Source: DATFJC01 sp035269445 (GTDB taxonomy: Bacteria; Patescibacteriota; Patescibacteriia; UBA2591; UBA6264). From it: a DNA stretch of 33,959 nucleotides. Positions 1 through 6,427 of this stretch are shown piece after piece (position 1 is the first letter of the stretch; each line of letters opens with the position of its first letter). Where the stretch lies: assembly GCA_035269445.1 (NCBI GenBank), contig DATFJC010000017.1, forward strand, positions 1-33,959, given 5' to 3'. The translations under genes were made by a program, and so were the position numbers. The notes under the pieces were generated by a model that searched no databases, was not told the DNA's origin, and saw nothing but the letters and a program-made list of their open reading frames with translations.

Positions 1-10
1 CTAATAACTA

Positions 11-45
11 CAGGTCGGACCTATTATATAACAGGGCCGAACCTA
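11..45. repeat. pair of short palindromic repeats
   Basis: CAGGTCGGACCTA (11-23) and CAGGGCCGAACCTA (32-45) are two related copies. The core AGGTC-G-GACCT is a perfect palindrome. Two further relatives, CAGGTCGCACTTG (396-408) and CAGGTCCGACTTG (414-426), lie downstream. All four are in gene-free DNA. Function unknown; they could be protein-binding sites or a dispersed intergenic repeat family. Confidence 0.5.
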
Positions 46-73
46 TAACTTTCTTAAAAAATAGGGTGATTAG

Positions 74-127
74 GGCGGTCTAACCGCCGGGTGGCGGTTA
101 GACCGCCACCCTTTGCGCCACCCTTTG
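74..127. repeat. GC-rich inverted repeat joined to a tandem repeat
   Basis: GGCGGTCTAACCGCC (74-88) and GGCGGTTAGACCGCC (93-107) form a perfect 15-bp inverted repeat around a 4-nt GGGT loop. Each arm is itself nearly palindromic. It overlaps a perfect 12-bp tandem repeat, CGCCACCCTTTG at 104-115 and 116-127. A degenerate relative with the same TTAGACC core forms a 6-bp hairpin at 167-185. The block is far more GC-rich than its surroundings. There is no T-tract after the hairpin, so it does not look like an intrinsic terminator. Confidence 0.7.
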
Positions 128-199
128 GTTATCATTGTGAACTCTTAAGGTTAACATATTGGAATTAGGGAGATTAGACCTCCCTTATCTTCCTTAAAG

Positions 200-208
200 T
201 TATCCACA
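200..208 (+). promoter_or_regulatory. consensus DnaA box
   Basis: TTATCCACA matches the canonical DnaA box exactly. It ends 9 nt upstream of the -35 element of the 251-354 RNA promoter. The flanking AAG is shared with the second DnaA box at 19661. Inferred role: DnaA-responsive control of the RNA promoter. Confidence 0.45.
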
Positions 209-217
209 GGCTAGCTC

Positions 218-245
218 TTGCTAAAACAATTTAAAGGTTTATAAT
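218..245 (+). promoter_or_regulatory. sigma70-type promoter of the 251-354 RNA
   Basis: TTGCTA (218-223) and a perfect TATAAT (240-245) are separated by 16 bp. The predicted start, about 6 nt downstream, is the G at 251, which is exactly the first paired base of the folded RNA. Confidence 0.7.
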
Positions 246-250
246 ACAAA

Positions 251-354
251 GTGGTGCTGGTGAGATTTATTTCTCAGGATCATTTAACCTCCGGGTTGCT
301 TGATTTCTTAGTTTGAAGGTTTATTCCCGATTTCTAAGCCAGCACCATTTTTTT
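251..354 (+). ncRNA. structured small RNA, four-way junction, family not recognised
   Basis: The unit has its own promoter and ends in a U-tract. Predicted helices are P1 251-260/339-348 (10 bp, one G-U), P2 261-265/272-276, P3 277-282/301-306 with an inner AACC/GGTT helix (286-289/294-297) capped by a UCCG tetraloop of the UNCG class, and P4 307-311/334-338. Every helix abuts the next with no unpaired base, giving a perfect four-way junction. The 3' strand of P1 followed by T348-354 also acts as an intrinsic terminator. No protein reading frame fits. It lacks the GGAA apical motif of SRP RNA and has no tRNA T-arm. I do not recognise a known family. A cis-acting leader is unlikely because the unit terminates about 120 nt before the lepA promoter. 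Confidence 0.6.
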
Positions 355-395
355 ATAGAATAAATATTCAATTCAAATGATAGTACAAATAAAAT

Positions 396-426
396 CAGGT
401 CGCACTTGGTAAACAGGTCCGACTTG
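396..426. repeat. two 13-nt direct repeats
   Basis: CAGGTCGCACTTG (396-408) and CAGGTCCGACTTG (414-426) are 11/13 identical with an 18-bp period. They are related to the repeats at 11-45. They lie between the small-RNA terminator and the lepA promoter. Confidence 0.4.
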
Positions 427-442
427 TAATAAGGTGAGCCTG

Positions 443-463
443 AGGCGATTAAATCGCCTTTTT
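443..463 (+). terminator. intrinsic terminator ahead of lepA promoter
   Basis: AGGCGATT (443-450) pairs perfectly with AATCGCCT (452-459) and is followed by a T-rich run. It would stop any readthrough from the small RNA and insulates the lepA promoter that begins 13 bp downstream. Confidence 0.7.
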
Positions 464-475
464 ATTTTACTTAAA

Positions 476-504
476 TTGACATTTAAGCTAAAAAAAGATA
501 TTAT
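476..504 (+). promoter_or_regulatory. lepA promoter, probably leaderless
   Basis: A consensus TTGACA (476-481), a 17-bp spacer and TATTAT (499-504) predict a start at about 510-512. The lepA ATG is at 514, so the 5' UTR would be about 2-4 nt. The AT-only palindrome TTATTTAAATAA (501-512) overlaps the -10 and start site. Confidence 0.75.
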
Positions 505-513
505 TTAAATAAT

Positions 514-2331
514 ATGGAAAATAAAAATATTAGAAATTTTTGTATTATCTCACATGTAGATCATGGTAAATCAACCCTGGCTGATAGGTTTTTGGAAGTT
601 ACTCATACTGTTTCTAAAAAAGAAATGAAGTCTCAATATTTAGATGGCATGGAAATGGAGCGAGAAAGAGGCATTACTATAAAGCTTCAGCCCGTAAATA
701 TGAGCTATGATTTAGACGGAGAAAAATATTATCTTAATTTGATTGATACTCCAGGTCATGTTGATTTTTCCTATGAAGTTTCCAGGTCTTTGGCTGCTGT
801 AGAAGGAGCTATTCTTTTAGTTGACGCTAGCCAAGGTATTCAAGCTCAAACTATAGCTAATCTTCACTTAGCTCAAAAACAAGATCTTGAAATTATACCT
901 GTGATTAATAAAATTGATATTAAGGGAATTGATATTGATTCAGTTAAAAAAGAATTATCTGAAATTACTAATACAAAAAAAGATGAAATTATTTGTATTT
1001 CTGCTAAAGAAGGCAAGGGAATAGAAAAAGTATTAAAAAAAGTTATAGAAAAAGTGCCTAGTCCTAAAATAGATAAGGAAAATAATTTTAAATCCTTAAT
1101 ATTTGACTCTTTCTTTGATGAGTATAGGGGTGTAATCGCATATATTAGGGTTTTCAGCGGAAAAATACAAAAACAAGACAAGATTAAGCTTATTAGAAAT
1201 AAAACCGTCTCAGAGGCTAATGAGGTTGGTATTTTTAATCCAAAACTTAAACCTAAAAAACAATTAATGTCAGGAGATATAGGCTATATTGTTACGGGAG
1301 AAAAAAATATTAAAAAAGTAAGAGTAGGTGATACTATTACAAAAAAAGATCAAGACCTTAAACCCTTACCAGGCTATAAAGAACCTCAACCTATGGTTTT
1401 TGCTGGCATATATCTTAAATCTGGCTCAGAAGCTAAAAAATTAAGAGATGGCTTAAGTCGTCTTCAATTAAATGATTCTAGTTTAGTTTTTGAACCAGAA
1501 AGATTTCCAGGCTTGGGCTTTGGTTTTAGAACCGGTTTTTTAGGCCTTTTACATATGGATGTTATAAGAGAAAGACTAGAAAAGGAATATGATCTAGATA
1601 TTGTTATGACTTCTCCAAGTGTAGTTTATAAGGTTTATAAAAAAGATAAGGAAATGGTTAAGGTTAATTTCCCTGACAAGCTACCCTCAGTTCAAGAAAT
1701 TGATTATATTGAAGAACCATGGGTTAGGGTAGAAATTATGACTCCGGAAAAATATATTGGGGGAATTATGGATACAGTTTCTAATATTTCAAGTTCAGAA
1801 AGAATAAACTTTAATTCTATGAAGTATGTTAGCGGGGGTGAACAAAGTTTTATTAAAAGAGTTTTAATAACATATGAAATACCTTTATCTATATTGCTGG
1901 CTGGTTTTTATGATAAGATAAAAAGTGTATCAGAGGGTTATGCTTCTTATTCTTATGAGTTTATAGATTATAGAAAAGCTGACGTTGTAAAGCTTGACGT
2001 TTTGGTGGCTCATGATAAAATACCCTCTCTTTCAGCTGTTGTTTATAAAGATGAATCTTATCAAGTAGGCAGAAAAATTACTAAAAAATTAAAAGAGGTT
2101 TTACCCCGTCAAATGTTTGAGGTTAAAATTCAAGCTGCTGTTGGTGGAAATATTATTGCTGCAGAAAGAATTCCTGCTGCTAGAAAAGATGTAACAGCTG
2201 GTCTTTATGGAGGTGATATAAGTAGAAAGAAAAAACTCTTAAAAAAGCAGAAAAAGGGGAAAAAGAAAATGAAGCAATCTGGTAAAGTTCCTATTCCGCC
2301 TAAAGCTTATAGAGTTATAAATCAACGATAA
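514..2331 (+). CDS. lepA: elongation factor 4 (LepA), back-translocating GTPase
   Basis: Ribosome-associated translational GTPase of 605 aa, full length for the family. GTP-binding motifs are intact: G1 SHVDHGKST (13-21), G2 RGITIK (52-57), G3 DTPGHVDF (78-85) and G4 NKID (132-135). The EF-G-like domains and the LepA-specific C-terminal domain follow, ending in a Lys-rich stretch and a terminus resembling the usual GNVxIP segment of LepA. The start is supported by the conserved N-terminus and by the promoter placed 10 nt upstream. There is no Shine-Dalgarno sequence, and the mRNA is probably nearly leaderless. It heads a tight three-gene run, with the next gene 4 nt away. Confidence 0.97.
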   Translation: MENKNIRNFCIISHVDHGKSTLADRFLEVTHTVSKKEMKSQYLDGMEMERERGITIKLQPVNMSYDLDGEKYYLNLIDTPGHVDFSYEVSRSLAAVEGAILLVDASQGIQAQTIANLHLAQKQDLEIIPVINKIDIKGIDIDSVKKELSEITNTKKDEIICISAKEGKGIEKVLKKVIEKVPSPKIDKENNFKSLIFDSFFDEYRGVIAYIRVFSGKIQKQDKIKLIRNKTVSEANEVGIFNPKLKPKKQLMSGDIGYIVTGEKNIKKVRVGDTITKKDQDLKPLPGYKEPQPMVFAGIYLKSGSEAKKLRDGLSRLQLNDSSLVFEPERFPGLGFGFRTGFLGLLHMDVIRERLEKEYDLDIVMTSPSVVYKVYKKDKEMVKVNFPDKLPSVQEIDYIEEPWVRVEIMTPEKYIGGIMDTVSNISSSERINFNSMKYVSGGEQSFIKRVLITYEIPLSILLAGFYDKIKSVSEGYASYSYEFIDYRKADVVKLDVLVAHDKIPSLSAVVYKDESYQVGRKITKKLKEVLPRQMFEVKIQAAVGGNIIAAERIPAARKDVTAGLYGGDISRKKKLLKKQKKGKKKMKQSGKVPIPPKAYRVINQR

Positions 2332-2335
2332 AATT

Positions 2336-2716
2336 ATGAAAAGTAAAGATCCTGTTAAAAATTTTTTTAATTCAAAGTTTCTTTTTTATTTTTTAATAAT
2401 TTTATTTATTGTAATTTTTGTTTCTTTAATTAAGGCAGCTAATCAAAGATCATTATTAAAAAAGCAGTCAGATTATTATGATGAAAAGATTAAAGAAATT
2501 AATGATCAAAACTTAGATTTAGAGACTCAAATTAAAATAGCCAAAACTAAGTATTTTAAAGAAAAAGCAGCAAGAACTCAGTTTGGATTACAAAAACCAG
2601 GAGAAAGGGTTATAATTTTAACTGAAAAAAGCTTAGAGGATAAAAAAGAAAATGAGTCTTATCTTAAAAAAAAGTTTTCTAATCTAAGATCATGGTGGAA
2701 TCATTTTTTTAAATAA
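2336..2716 (+). CDS. DivIC/FtsB-like septum formation initiator
   Basis: Small bitopic membrane protein (126 aa) with a short cytoplasmic N-terminus, one transmembrane helix at about residues 15-33, and an extracytoplasmic coiled coil at about 40-78. The ARTQFGLQKPGE segment (79-90) matches the characteristic end of the DivIC/FtsB coiled coil, followed by the usual beta-like stretch VIIL. Family role: partner of FtsL and FtsQ in the divisome, linking the Z ring to wall synthesis. The last ~35 residues are Lys-rich and not typical. FtsL and DivIC are hard to separate by sequence, so no gene symbol is given. It lies 4 nt after lepA and is probably co-transcribed with it. Confidence 0.75.
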   Translation: MKSKDPVKNFFNSKFLFYFLIILFIVIFVSLIKAANQRSLLKKQSDYYDEKIKEINDQNLDLETQIKIAKTKYFKEKAARTQFGLQKPGERVIILTEKSLEDKKENESYLKKKFSNLRSWWNHFFK

Positions 2717-2721
2717 ATTTT

Positions 2722-3138
2722 ATGAATTATCAAGAAGAATTAAAACTTTCAACTAAAGGTTATTGTGATTTAATTAAGATAACCTCAAAAATTAAAAAAG
2801 TAATTTCTAATTCTGACATAAAAGAGGGCTTGGTATTAGTTTTTGTAACTGGTTCTACGGCTGGTATTACTACTATTGAATTTGAGCCTAACTTAGTTAA
2901 AGATTTTAAAGAATTTATTGAAAAACTTATTCCAGCTGATAAAGATTATAATCACAATAAGACCTGGGGAGATGGTAATGGTTTTTCTCATATAAGAGCC
3001 TCTTTAATAGGTCCTAGTTTAACCTTATCTTTAAACCAAGGTAGCTTAGAATTAGGTCAATGGCAAGAAGTTGTTTTATGTGATTTTGACAATCGTTCTC
3101 GGGAAAGAGAAATAGTAATTAAGGTAATTGGAGATTAA
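2722..3138 (+). CDS. yjbQ: YjbQ family protein (UPF0047)
   Basis: The 138-aa length is typical of the family. It has the signature C-terminal half: a conserved His at 90 in GFSHIRAS, then LELGQWQ (109-115) and DFDNRSRER (121-129). Members are small trimeric beta proteins. Some complement thiamine-phosphate synthase defects weakly, but the physiological role is unsettled. The gene follows the divIC-like gene by 5 nt and closes the lepA run. No clear terminator was seen after it. Confidence 0.88.
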   Translation: MNYQEELKLSTKGYCDLIKITSKIKKVISNSDIKEGLVLVFVTGSTAGITTIEFEPNLVKDFKEFIEKLIPADKDYNHNKTWGDGNGFSHIRASLIGPSLTLSLNQGSLELGQWQEVVLCDFDNRSREREIVIKVIGD

Positions 3139-3332
3139 TGGCTTATTTAATTATAAAAACCCTAAATTATTGTTTGGTCAATATTTTGTTTTAGATATTT
3201 TGGTTATTATTTTTTTAGATAATAGGGATTAGTAGCATCTTACTAAGGATAATGTAATAGCGGGATAGTGGTTGCTGGTTTTTCTAGTTTATTAATTAAA
3301 AAAACTTATTGCCTTTTAAAAATAAACAAGAC
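3139..3332. other. gene-free spacer before the tRNA promoter
   Basis: No convincing ORF. The only structure seen is a perfect 6-bp hairpin TTAGTA/TACTAA (3229-3234/3241-3246) without a T-tract, plus a possible long-range CCCTA/TAGGG pairing around it. No function is assigned. Confidence 0.3.
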
Positions 3333-3361
3333 TTGACTTTTTATAGTATTTTTTTTATAGT
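3333..3361 (+). promoter_or_regulatory. promoter of the tRNA pair
   Basis: TTGACT (3333-3338), a 17-bp spacer and TATAGT (3356-3361) place transcription start near 3367-3368, about 10 nt before the first tRNA. Confidence 0.7.
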
Positions 3362-3376
3362 ATTAATAAGTCTTAA

Positions 3377-3451
3377 CGCGGGGTAGAGCAATGGCAGCTC
3401 GCAAGGCCCATAACCTTGAGGTTGTAGGTTCGAATCCTACCCCCGCTACCA
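3377..3451 (+). tRNA. initiator tRNA-fMet (CAU), with C33
   Basis: 75-nt cloverleaf with encoded CCA (3449-3451). Initiator hallmarks are an unpaired position 1-72 (C1 opposite U72) and an A11:U24 pair in the D stem GAGC/GCUC. The anticodon stem CAAGG/CCUUG has only two of the three usual consecutive G:C pairs next to the loop (29:41 is A:U). The anticodon loop reads CCCAUAA, so position 33 (base 3408) is C instead of the near-universal U33. The T arm GUAGG-UUCGAAU-CCUAC is standard. Confidence 0.9.
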
Positions 3452-3469
3452 TTTTTATTTATAATTGTT

Positions 3470-3541
3470 GGCAGGGTAGCTCAGTGGTAGAGCAGTGGAC
3501 TCATAAGCCACCAGTCGCGGGTTCAATTCCCGCCCCTGCTA
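3470..3541 (+). tRNA. tRNA with CAU anticodon (elongator Met or Ile2)
   Basis: Cloverleaf of 72 nt with no encoded CCA. The discriminator A at 3541 is followed directly by a T-run (3542 onward) that probably terminates transcription. The acceptor GGCAGGG/CCCUGCU is fully paired with one G-U, and the D stem GCUC/GAGC has C11:G24, an elongator feature. The anticodon loop is CUCAUAA, with an A31-G39 mismatch closing the stem. Sequence alone does not decide between elongator Met and lysidine-modified Ile2. It is probably co-transcribed with the initiator tRNA. Confidence 0.88.
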
Positions 3542-3709
3542 TTTTTTTTTACAAAAAATTAGTCTTTAAAAATTAAATATTTAAAAAAGAGATTAAATAT
3601 TAAGGTTTAGCTAAAAATAAATTAAGAAAACAATAAAGAGGCTATCTTTTTGATCTTTTTTTAATTTTTATCTTTTCCTTTTGTTAGGCGTTTAAACTGC
3701 TAAGGGGGA

Positions 3710-3738
3710 TTGACAAAAAGTCAAATTTATGCTTAAAT
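3710..3738 (+). promoter_or_regulatory. possible promoter of the 3775 gene
   Basis: TTGACA (3710-3715) with a weak TTAAAT (3733-3738) at 17-bp spacing. The -35 is consensus but the -10 matches only 4 of 6. The rest of the 3542-3774 spacer shows only AT-rich sequence. Confidence 0.4.
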
Positions 3739-3774
3739 TAGTATTGAAATTATATTAAAAATAAAATATTTTTT

Positions 3775-5235
3775 ATGAAAAAGCAAACAAATATATTAAT
3801 CACAATTATTACTTTACTAGTTTTTTTACTAGGCGCTAAAGGGCCTTTGTTTGCAGTTAGTGCACCAGTTTATACAGAAACAGAAAATATTGATTTTAGT
3901 GGGCATGATGTAGATGAAGACAGAACTACGGCTAGTATTGAAGATGGTGTAGTTAAGCTTTCTAGTAACAACAATGGCTATAATAGTTCTGCTGTAGTTT
4001 GGACTGATACTATAGATTTTCGCGAAGACATTAAATCTATTATTGTTACAGCAGATAGTATTTTGCCAGCTGGGACAAATATACGATGTTATATAGTTTA
4101 TGGTGATCAGTATATAGAAAATCGCCTTACTTGGGGGGACAAGATAAGACCTGATAACTTATTTGAAGAAGTAAAATTTAAAATATTTTTAAGTACTTCT
4201 AATACAAGTATTACTCCTTTGCTAAATAGCATTAATATAACTGCTGAATTACAAGACCAGTCAGAAAGGGGCAAAGAACGTAGAGATTTTTCTAGAATGA
4301 GGGAGCTTACTAAAACCAAAGAAATTTTAGATGATTATTATAATGACTTTGGTCATTATCCTATAGTGACAATATCTAAAGATAATAAGACTGAACAATG
4401 GAGAATATTAAGAAGTATTTTAGATTCAGCTTCTAGGCACAGGGACAATGATTATATTAGGAGCTTTGATGAGCAACCCAGAGGGGTATCTAATGAATAT
4501 AAATATGGTTACCTTTCTAATGGGGTAGGATCTTATTATCTTTTATGGACAAGCCTTGAACAAACAGATCCCTCTACGGCTTGGGTTGAGGATCCTTGGC
4601 ATGGTACAAAGCTGGGAGTAGAATGCGGACCTTATCAGTATTGTATATATCAAAACCCTTATGGTAATTCCACCTTAGCTGAAGATCCTGTTTATTTAAG
4701 AGACTTTACCAGTGAAAACGAAGGAAGCGCTAATAATAATAATAATTTTTATTTTTCAGCTGGATCTTTTTTGCGTAAAAATAATGACACAAAAGTTTAT
4801 ATGGAGATTGCTGGTAAAAGGTTTTGGCTAAGAACGCCATCTATTTTTAGTTCAGTTGGTGGTAGTTGGGACCAGGTTCATGTTTCTAATTATTTAACTT
4901 CTCCGCTTTTAAAGTTTGTTAAAAAGCCAAATGAATCAAAAGTTTATATGGTAGAACAGGGGTTTAAGCGTCATATTTTAAGCCCAGATGTTTTACATCT
5001 TTATGGATCTTTTGGAGAGATTGTTGCTATGAGCGAAGGTATAGTAAATGCCTTGCCTGAAGCAAAACTTTTAAGGGCTCAAGGTGGTGATAGGGTTTAT
5101 TATATTAGCGGAGATACTAAAAGATGGATAACTACTCCTGAGATTCTTAAAGCTATGGGTTTTAACTTTTCTCAGGTTGTTGAAGTAAAGCCTAGAGAGC
5201 TTGATCATTATTATGAAGGACAACCTATTTTTTAA
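3775..5235 (+). CDS. secreted protein: beta-sandwich-like, pilin-like segment, three C-terminal repeats
   Basis: 486 aa with a Sec signal peptide (Lys-rich N-terminus, hydrophobic 7-20, likely cleavage after Ala near 27-30). Residues about 31-160 are beta-rich and resemble extracellular beta-sandwich modules (weak match by eye). Residues about 165-310 resemble the globular part of type II/IV pseudopilins: an Arg/Asp-rich helix with the pattern R-x-x-E-L-x-x-x-K, then YYNDFGHYP. However, they lack the pilin N-terminal methylation helix. Residues about 330-379, 380-432 and 433-486 are three copies of a ~53-aa repeat with the pattern L-(x)n-VY-x(4-6)-KR-x-I/W-x-(S/T)P-(x)n-V. The terminator at 5261 closes the gene. 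It was not assigned to a named family; likely a cell-surface protein. Confidence 0.75.
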   Translation: MKKQTNILITIITLLVFLLGAKGPLFAVSAPVYTETENIDFSGHDVDEDRTTASIEDGVVKLSSNNNGYNSSAVVWTDTIDFREDIKSIIVTADSILPAGTNIRCYIVYGDQYIENRLTWGDKIRPDNLFEEVKFKIFLSTSNTSITPLLNSINITAELQDQSERGKERRDFSRMRELTKTKEILDDYYNDFGHYPIVTISKDNKTEQWRILRSILDSASRHRDNDYIRSFDEQPRGVSNEYKYGYLSNGVGSYYLLWTSLEQTDPSTAWVEDPWHGTKLGVECGPYQYCIYQNPYGNSTLAEDPVYLRDFTSENEGSANNNNNFYFSAGSFLRKNNDTKVYMEIAGKRFWLRTPSIFSSVGGSWDQVHVSNYLTSPLLKFVKKPNESKVYMVEQGFKRHILSPDVLHLYGSFGEIVAMSEGIVNALPEAKLLRAQGGDRVYYISGDTKRWITTPEILKAMGFNFSQVVEVKPRELDHYYEGQPIF

Positions 5236-5260
5236 ACTTCAAATAAACTTAATATAATTA

Positions 5261-5290
5261 AAAAGGGCCTTGTTTAATGGCCCTTTTTTT
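5261..5290. terminator. bidirectional intrinsic terminator
   Basis: AAAAGGGCC (5261-5269) pairs with GGCCCTTTT (5279-5287), with T-tracts on both strands. It serves the secreted-protein gene on the plus strand and the tRNA-Arg transcript on the minus strand. Confidence 0.85.
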
Positions 5291-5300
5291 ATAAAAAAAG

Positions 5301-5372
5301 TACCCCCAGTAGGAATCGAACCTACATTTAGGGATTAGAAATCCCTCGTTCTATCCGTTGAACTATGGGGGC
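5301..5372 (-). tRNA. tRNA-Arg (UCU)
   Basis: Read on the minus strand: acceptor GCCCCCA/TGGGGGT (G1-U72 wobble), D stem GTTC/GAAC, anticodon stem AGGGA/TCCCT with loop TTTCTAA giving anticodon TCT, and T arm GTAGG-TTCGATT-CCTAC. The discriminator is A, with no encoded CCA, and the terminator follows. It begins 5 nt after the stop of the recombinase gene on the same strand, so it is probably co-transcribed with it. Confidence 0.93.
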
Positions 5373-5377
5373 ATGTT

Positions 5378-6325
5378 TTATTCTTTGTCTTTTTCCTTAT
5401 TGTTTTTTCTAGATTTATCGTGAAAAGAGTCGTAAACCTCTTTAAGTCTTTTGTCTGTTATGTGAGTATAAATTTGAGTTGTGGTTATGTCTTTATGGCC
5501 TAAAAGTTCTTGGACAGATCTTATATCTGCGCCACCCATTAAAAGGTCAGTACCATAAGAATGTCTTAGAGTATGAGGACTAACTGATTTAGTAAGACCA
5601 GCAATTTTAGCATATTTCTTGACTAATCTTTGTACAGAGCGGGGACTAATACCAATATCATTATTCTTTTTTCGAGCTCCGTCATGTCTTACAAAAAGAC
5701 AAGGGTCTAAATCTTTACGTTTTTTTAAATATTTTTTTAACCACTCTTTTGCTTTGCTTGATAAAAAAACCACTCGCCATCTTTTACCCTTACCCTTTAC
5801 AGCAAATTCATTTTTATCTAGATTTATATCTTCTTTTTTAAGGTTGCAGGCTTCAGAAACACGAAGACCGGTTGAGAATAAAAGCTCTAATATAGATTTA
5901 TCTCTTAATGTAATAATTTCTTTTTGATCTGCTTTTAAAGGAGCTTGGAGTAATCTTTTTAGCTCTTTTCCTTCTAAAAAATTAATATGTCTATCTTCGG
6001 TTTTAGCAAGTTCTATTTTTGCCGGAGAAAGGGTTTTAATGTCTCTTTTAGCTAAATATTTTAAAAAAACCCTTAAGGCAATTAAATGATAATTTTGTGT
6101 TTTTGAAGAAATGCTATCTCCTGCTTTATTTTTCTTTCTTGAAAGCCAAAGCCTGAATTTTCTTGTTAAATCGTAATTTATATCTTTTATTTTTTCAATA
6201 CCTGTAAATTCTAAAAAACGATTTAAATAAAAGCTGTAGTTTCTAATAGTTAGCTGACTACAACCTTTTTCAAGTTCTAAATATTCTAAAAAATCATTTA
6301 TATAATTTTTTATTTCCATTGGCAT
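5378..6325 (-). CDS. tyrosine recombinase, XerC/XerD-type
   Basis: 315 aa, close to the usual 295-310 aa of Xer recombinases. It has an N-terminal SAM-like core-binding domain (about 5-95) and a C-terminal catalytic domain with the full set of residues: R155 in TGLRVSE, Lys at 177/179 in the beta-hairpin, H251 and R254 in HTLRH, H277 in LLGH, and nucleophile Y286 in QIYTHI. Family role: resolution of chromosome dimers at dif. A single recombinase of this kind often serves that job in small genomes. The Lys/Glu-rich tail after about 303 is extra. It sits directly upstream of a tRNA gene, as integrases often do, but no cargo or att duplication was seen, so housekeeping Xer is preferred. M1 fits the promoter; M3 is an alternative start. 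Confidence 0.88.
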   Translation of the reverse strand: MPMEIKNYINDFLEYLELEKGCSQLTIRNYSFYLNRFLEFTGIEKIKDINYDLTRKFRLWLSRKKNKAGDSISSKTQNYHLIALRVFLKYLAKRDIKTLSPAKIELAKTEDRHINFLEGKELKRLLQAPLKADQKEIITLRDKSILELLFSTGLRVSEACNLKKEDINLDKNEFAVKGKGKRWRVVFLSSKAKEWLKKYLKKRKDLDPCLFVRHDGARKKNNDIGISPRSVQRLVKKYAKIAGLTKSVSPHTLRHSYGTDLLMGGADIRSVQELLGHKDITTTQIYTHITDKRLKEVYDSFHDKSRKNNKEKDKE

Positions 6326-6336
6326 AATTATTTATA

Positions 6337-6365
6337 ATTATAAAAGGAAATTTGACATTAGTCAA
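6337..6365 (-). promoter_or_regulatory. xer promoter, nearly leaderless, overlapped by an inverted repeat
   Basis: On the minus strand, TTGACT (6365-6360), a 17-bp spacer and TATAAT (6342-6337) place the start about 5 nt before the ATG at 6325. The -35 forms one half of a perfect inverted repeat TTGAC-ATTA-GTCAA (6352-6365), which could be an operator. Confidence 0.7.
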
Positions 6366-6427
6366 TATATGGCTTTTTAATATAATTTAATAGACAATTT
6401 TAATTTAAAGCCTTAAATAATTGGGGG

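Noticed and set aside
251..354. SRP RNA, tRNA or 6S RNA as the identity of the small RNA
   Set aside because: No SRP apical GGAA/AGCAGCC motif, no tRNA T-arm or acceptor geometry, and the fold is a four-way junction rather than one long hairpin.
1..513. Chromosomal replication origin
   Set aside because: Only one DnaA box was seen and there is no dnaA or dnaN nearby; the box fits promoter control better.
3391..3576. A 61-codon plus-strand frame
   Set aside because: It lies across the two CAU tRNA genes and simply translates them.
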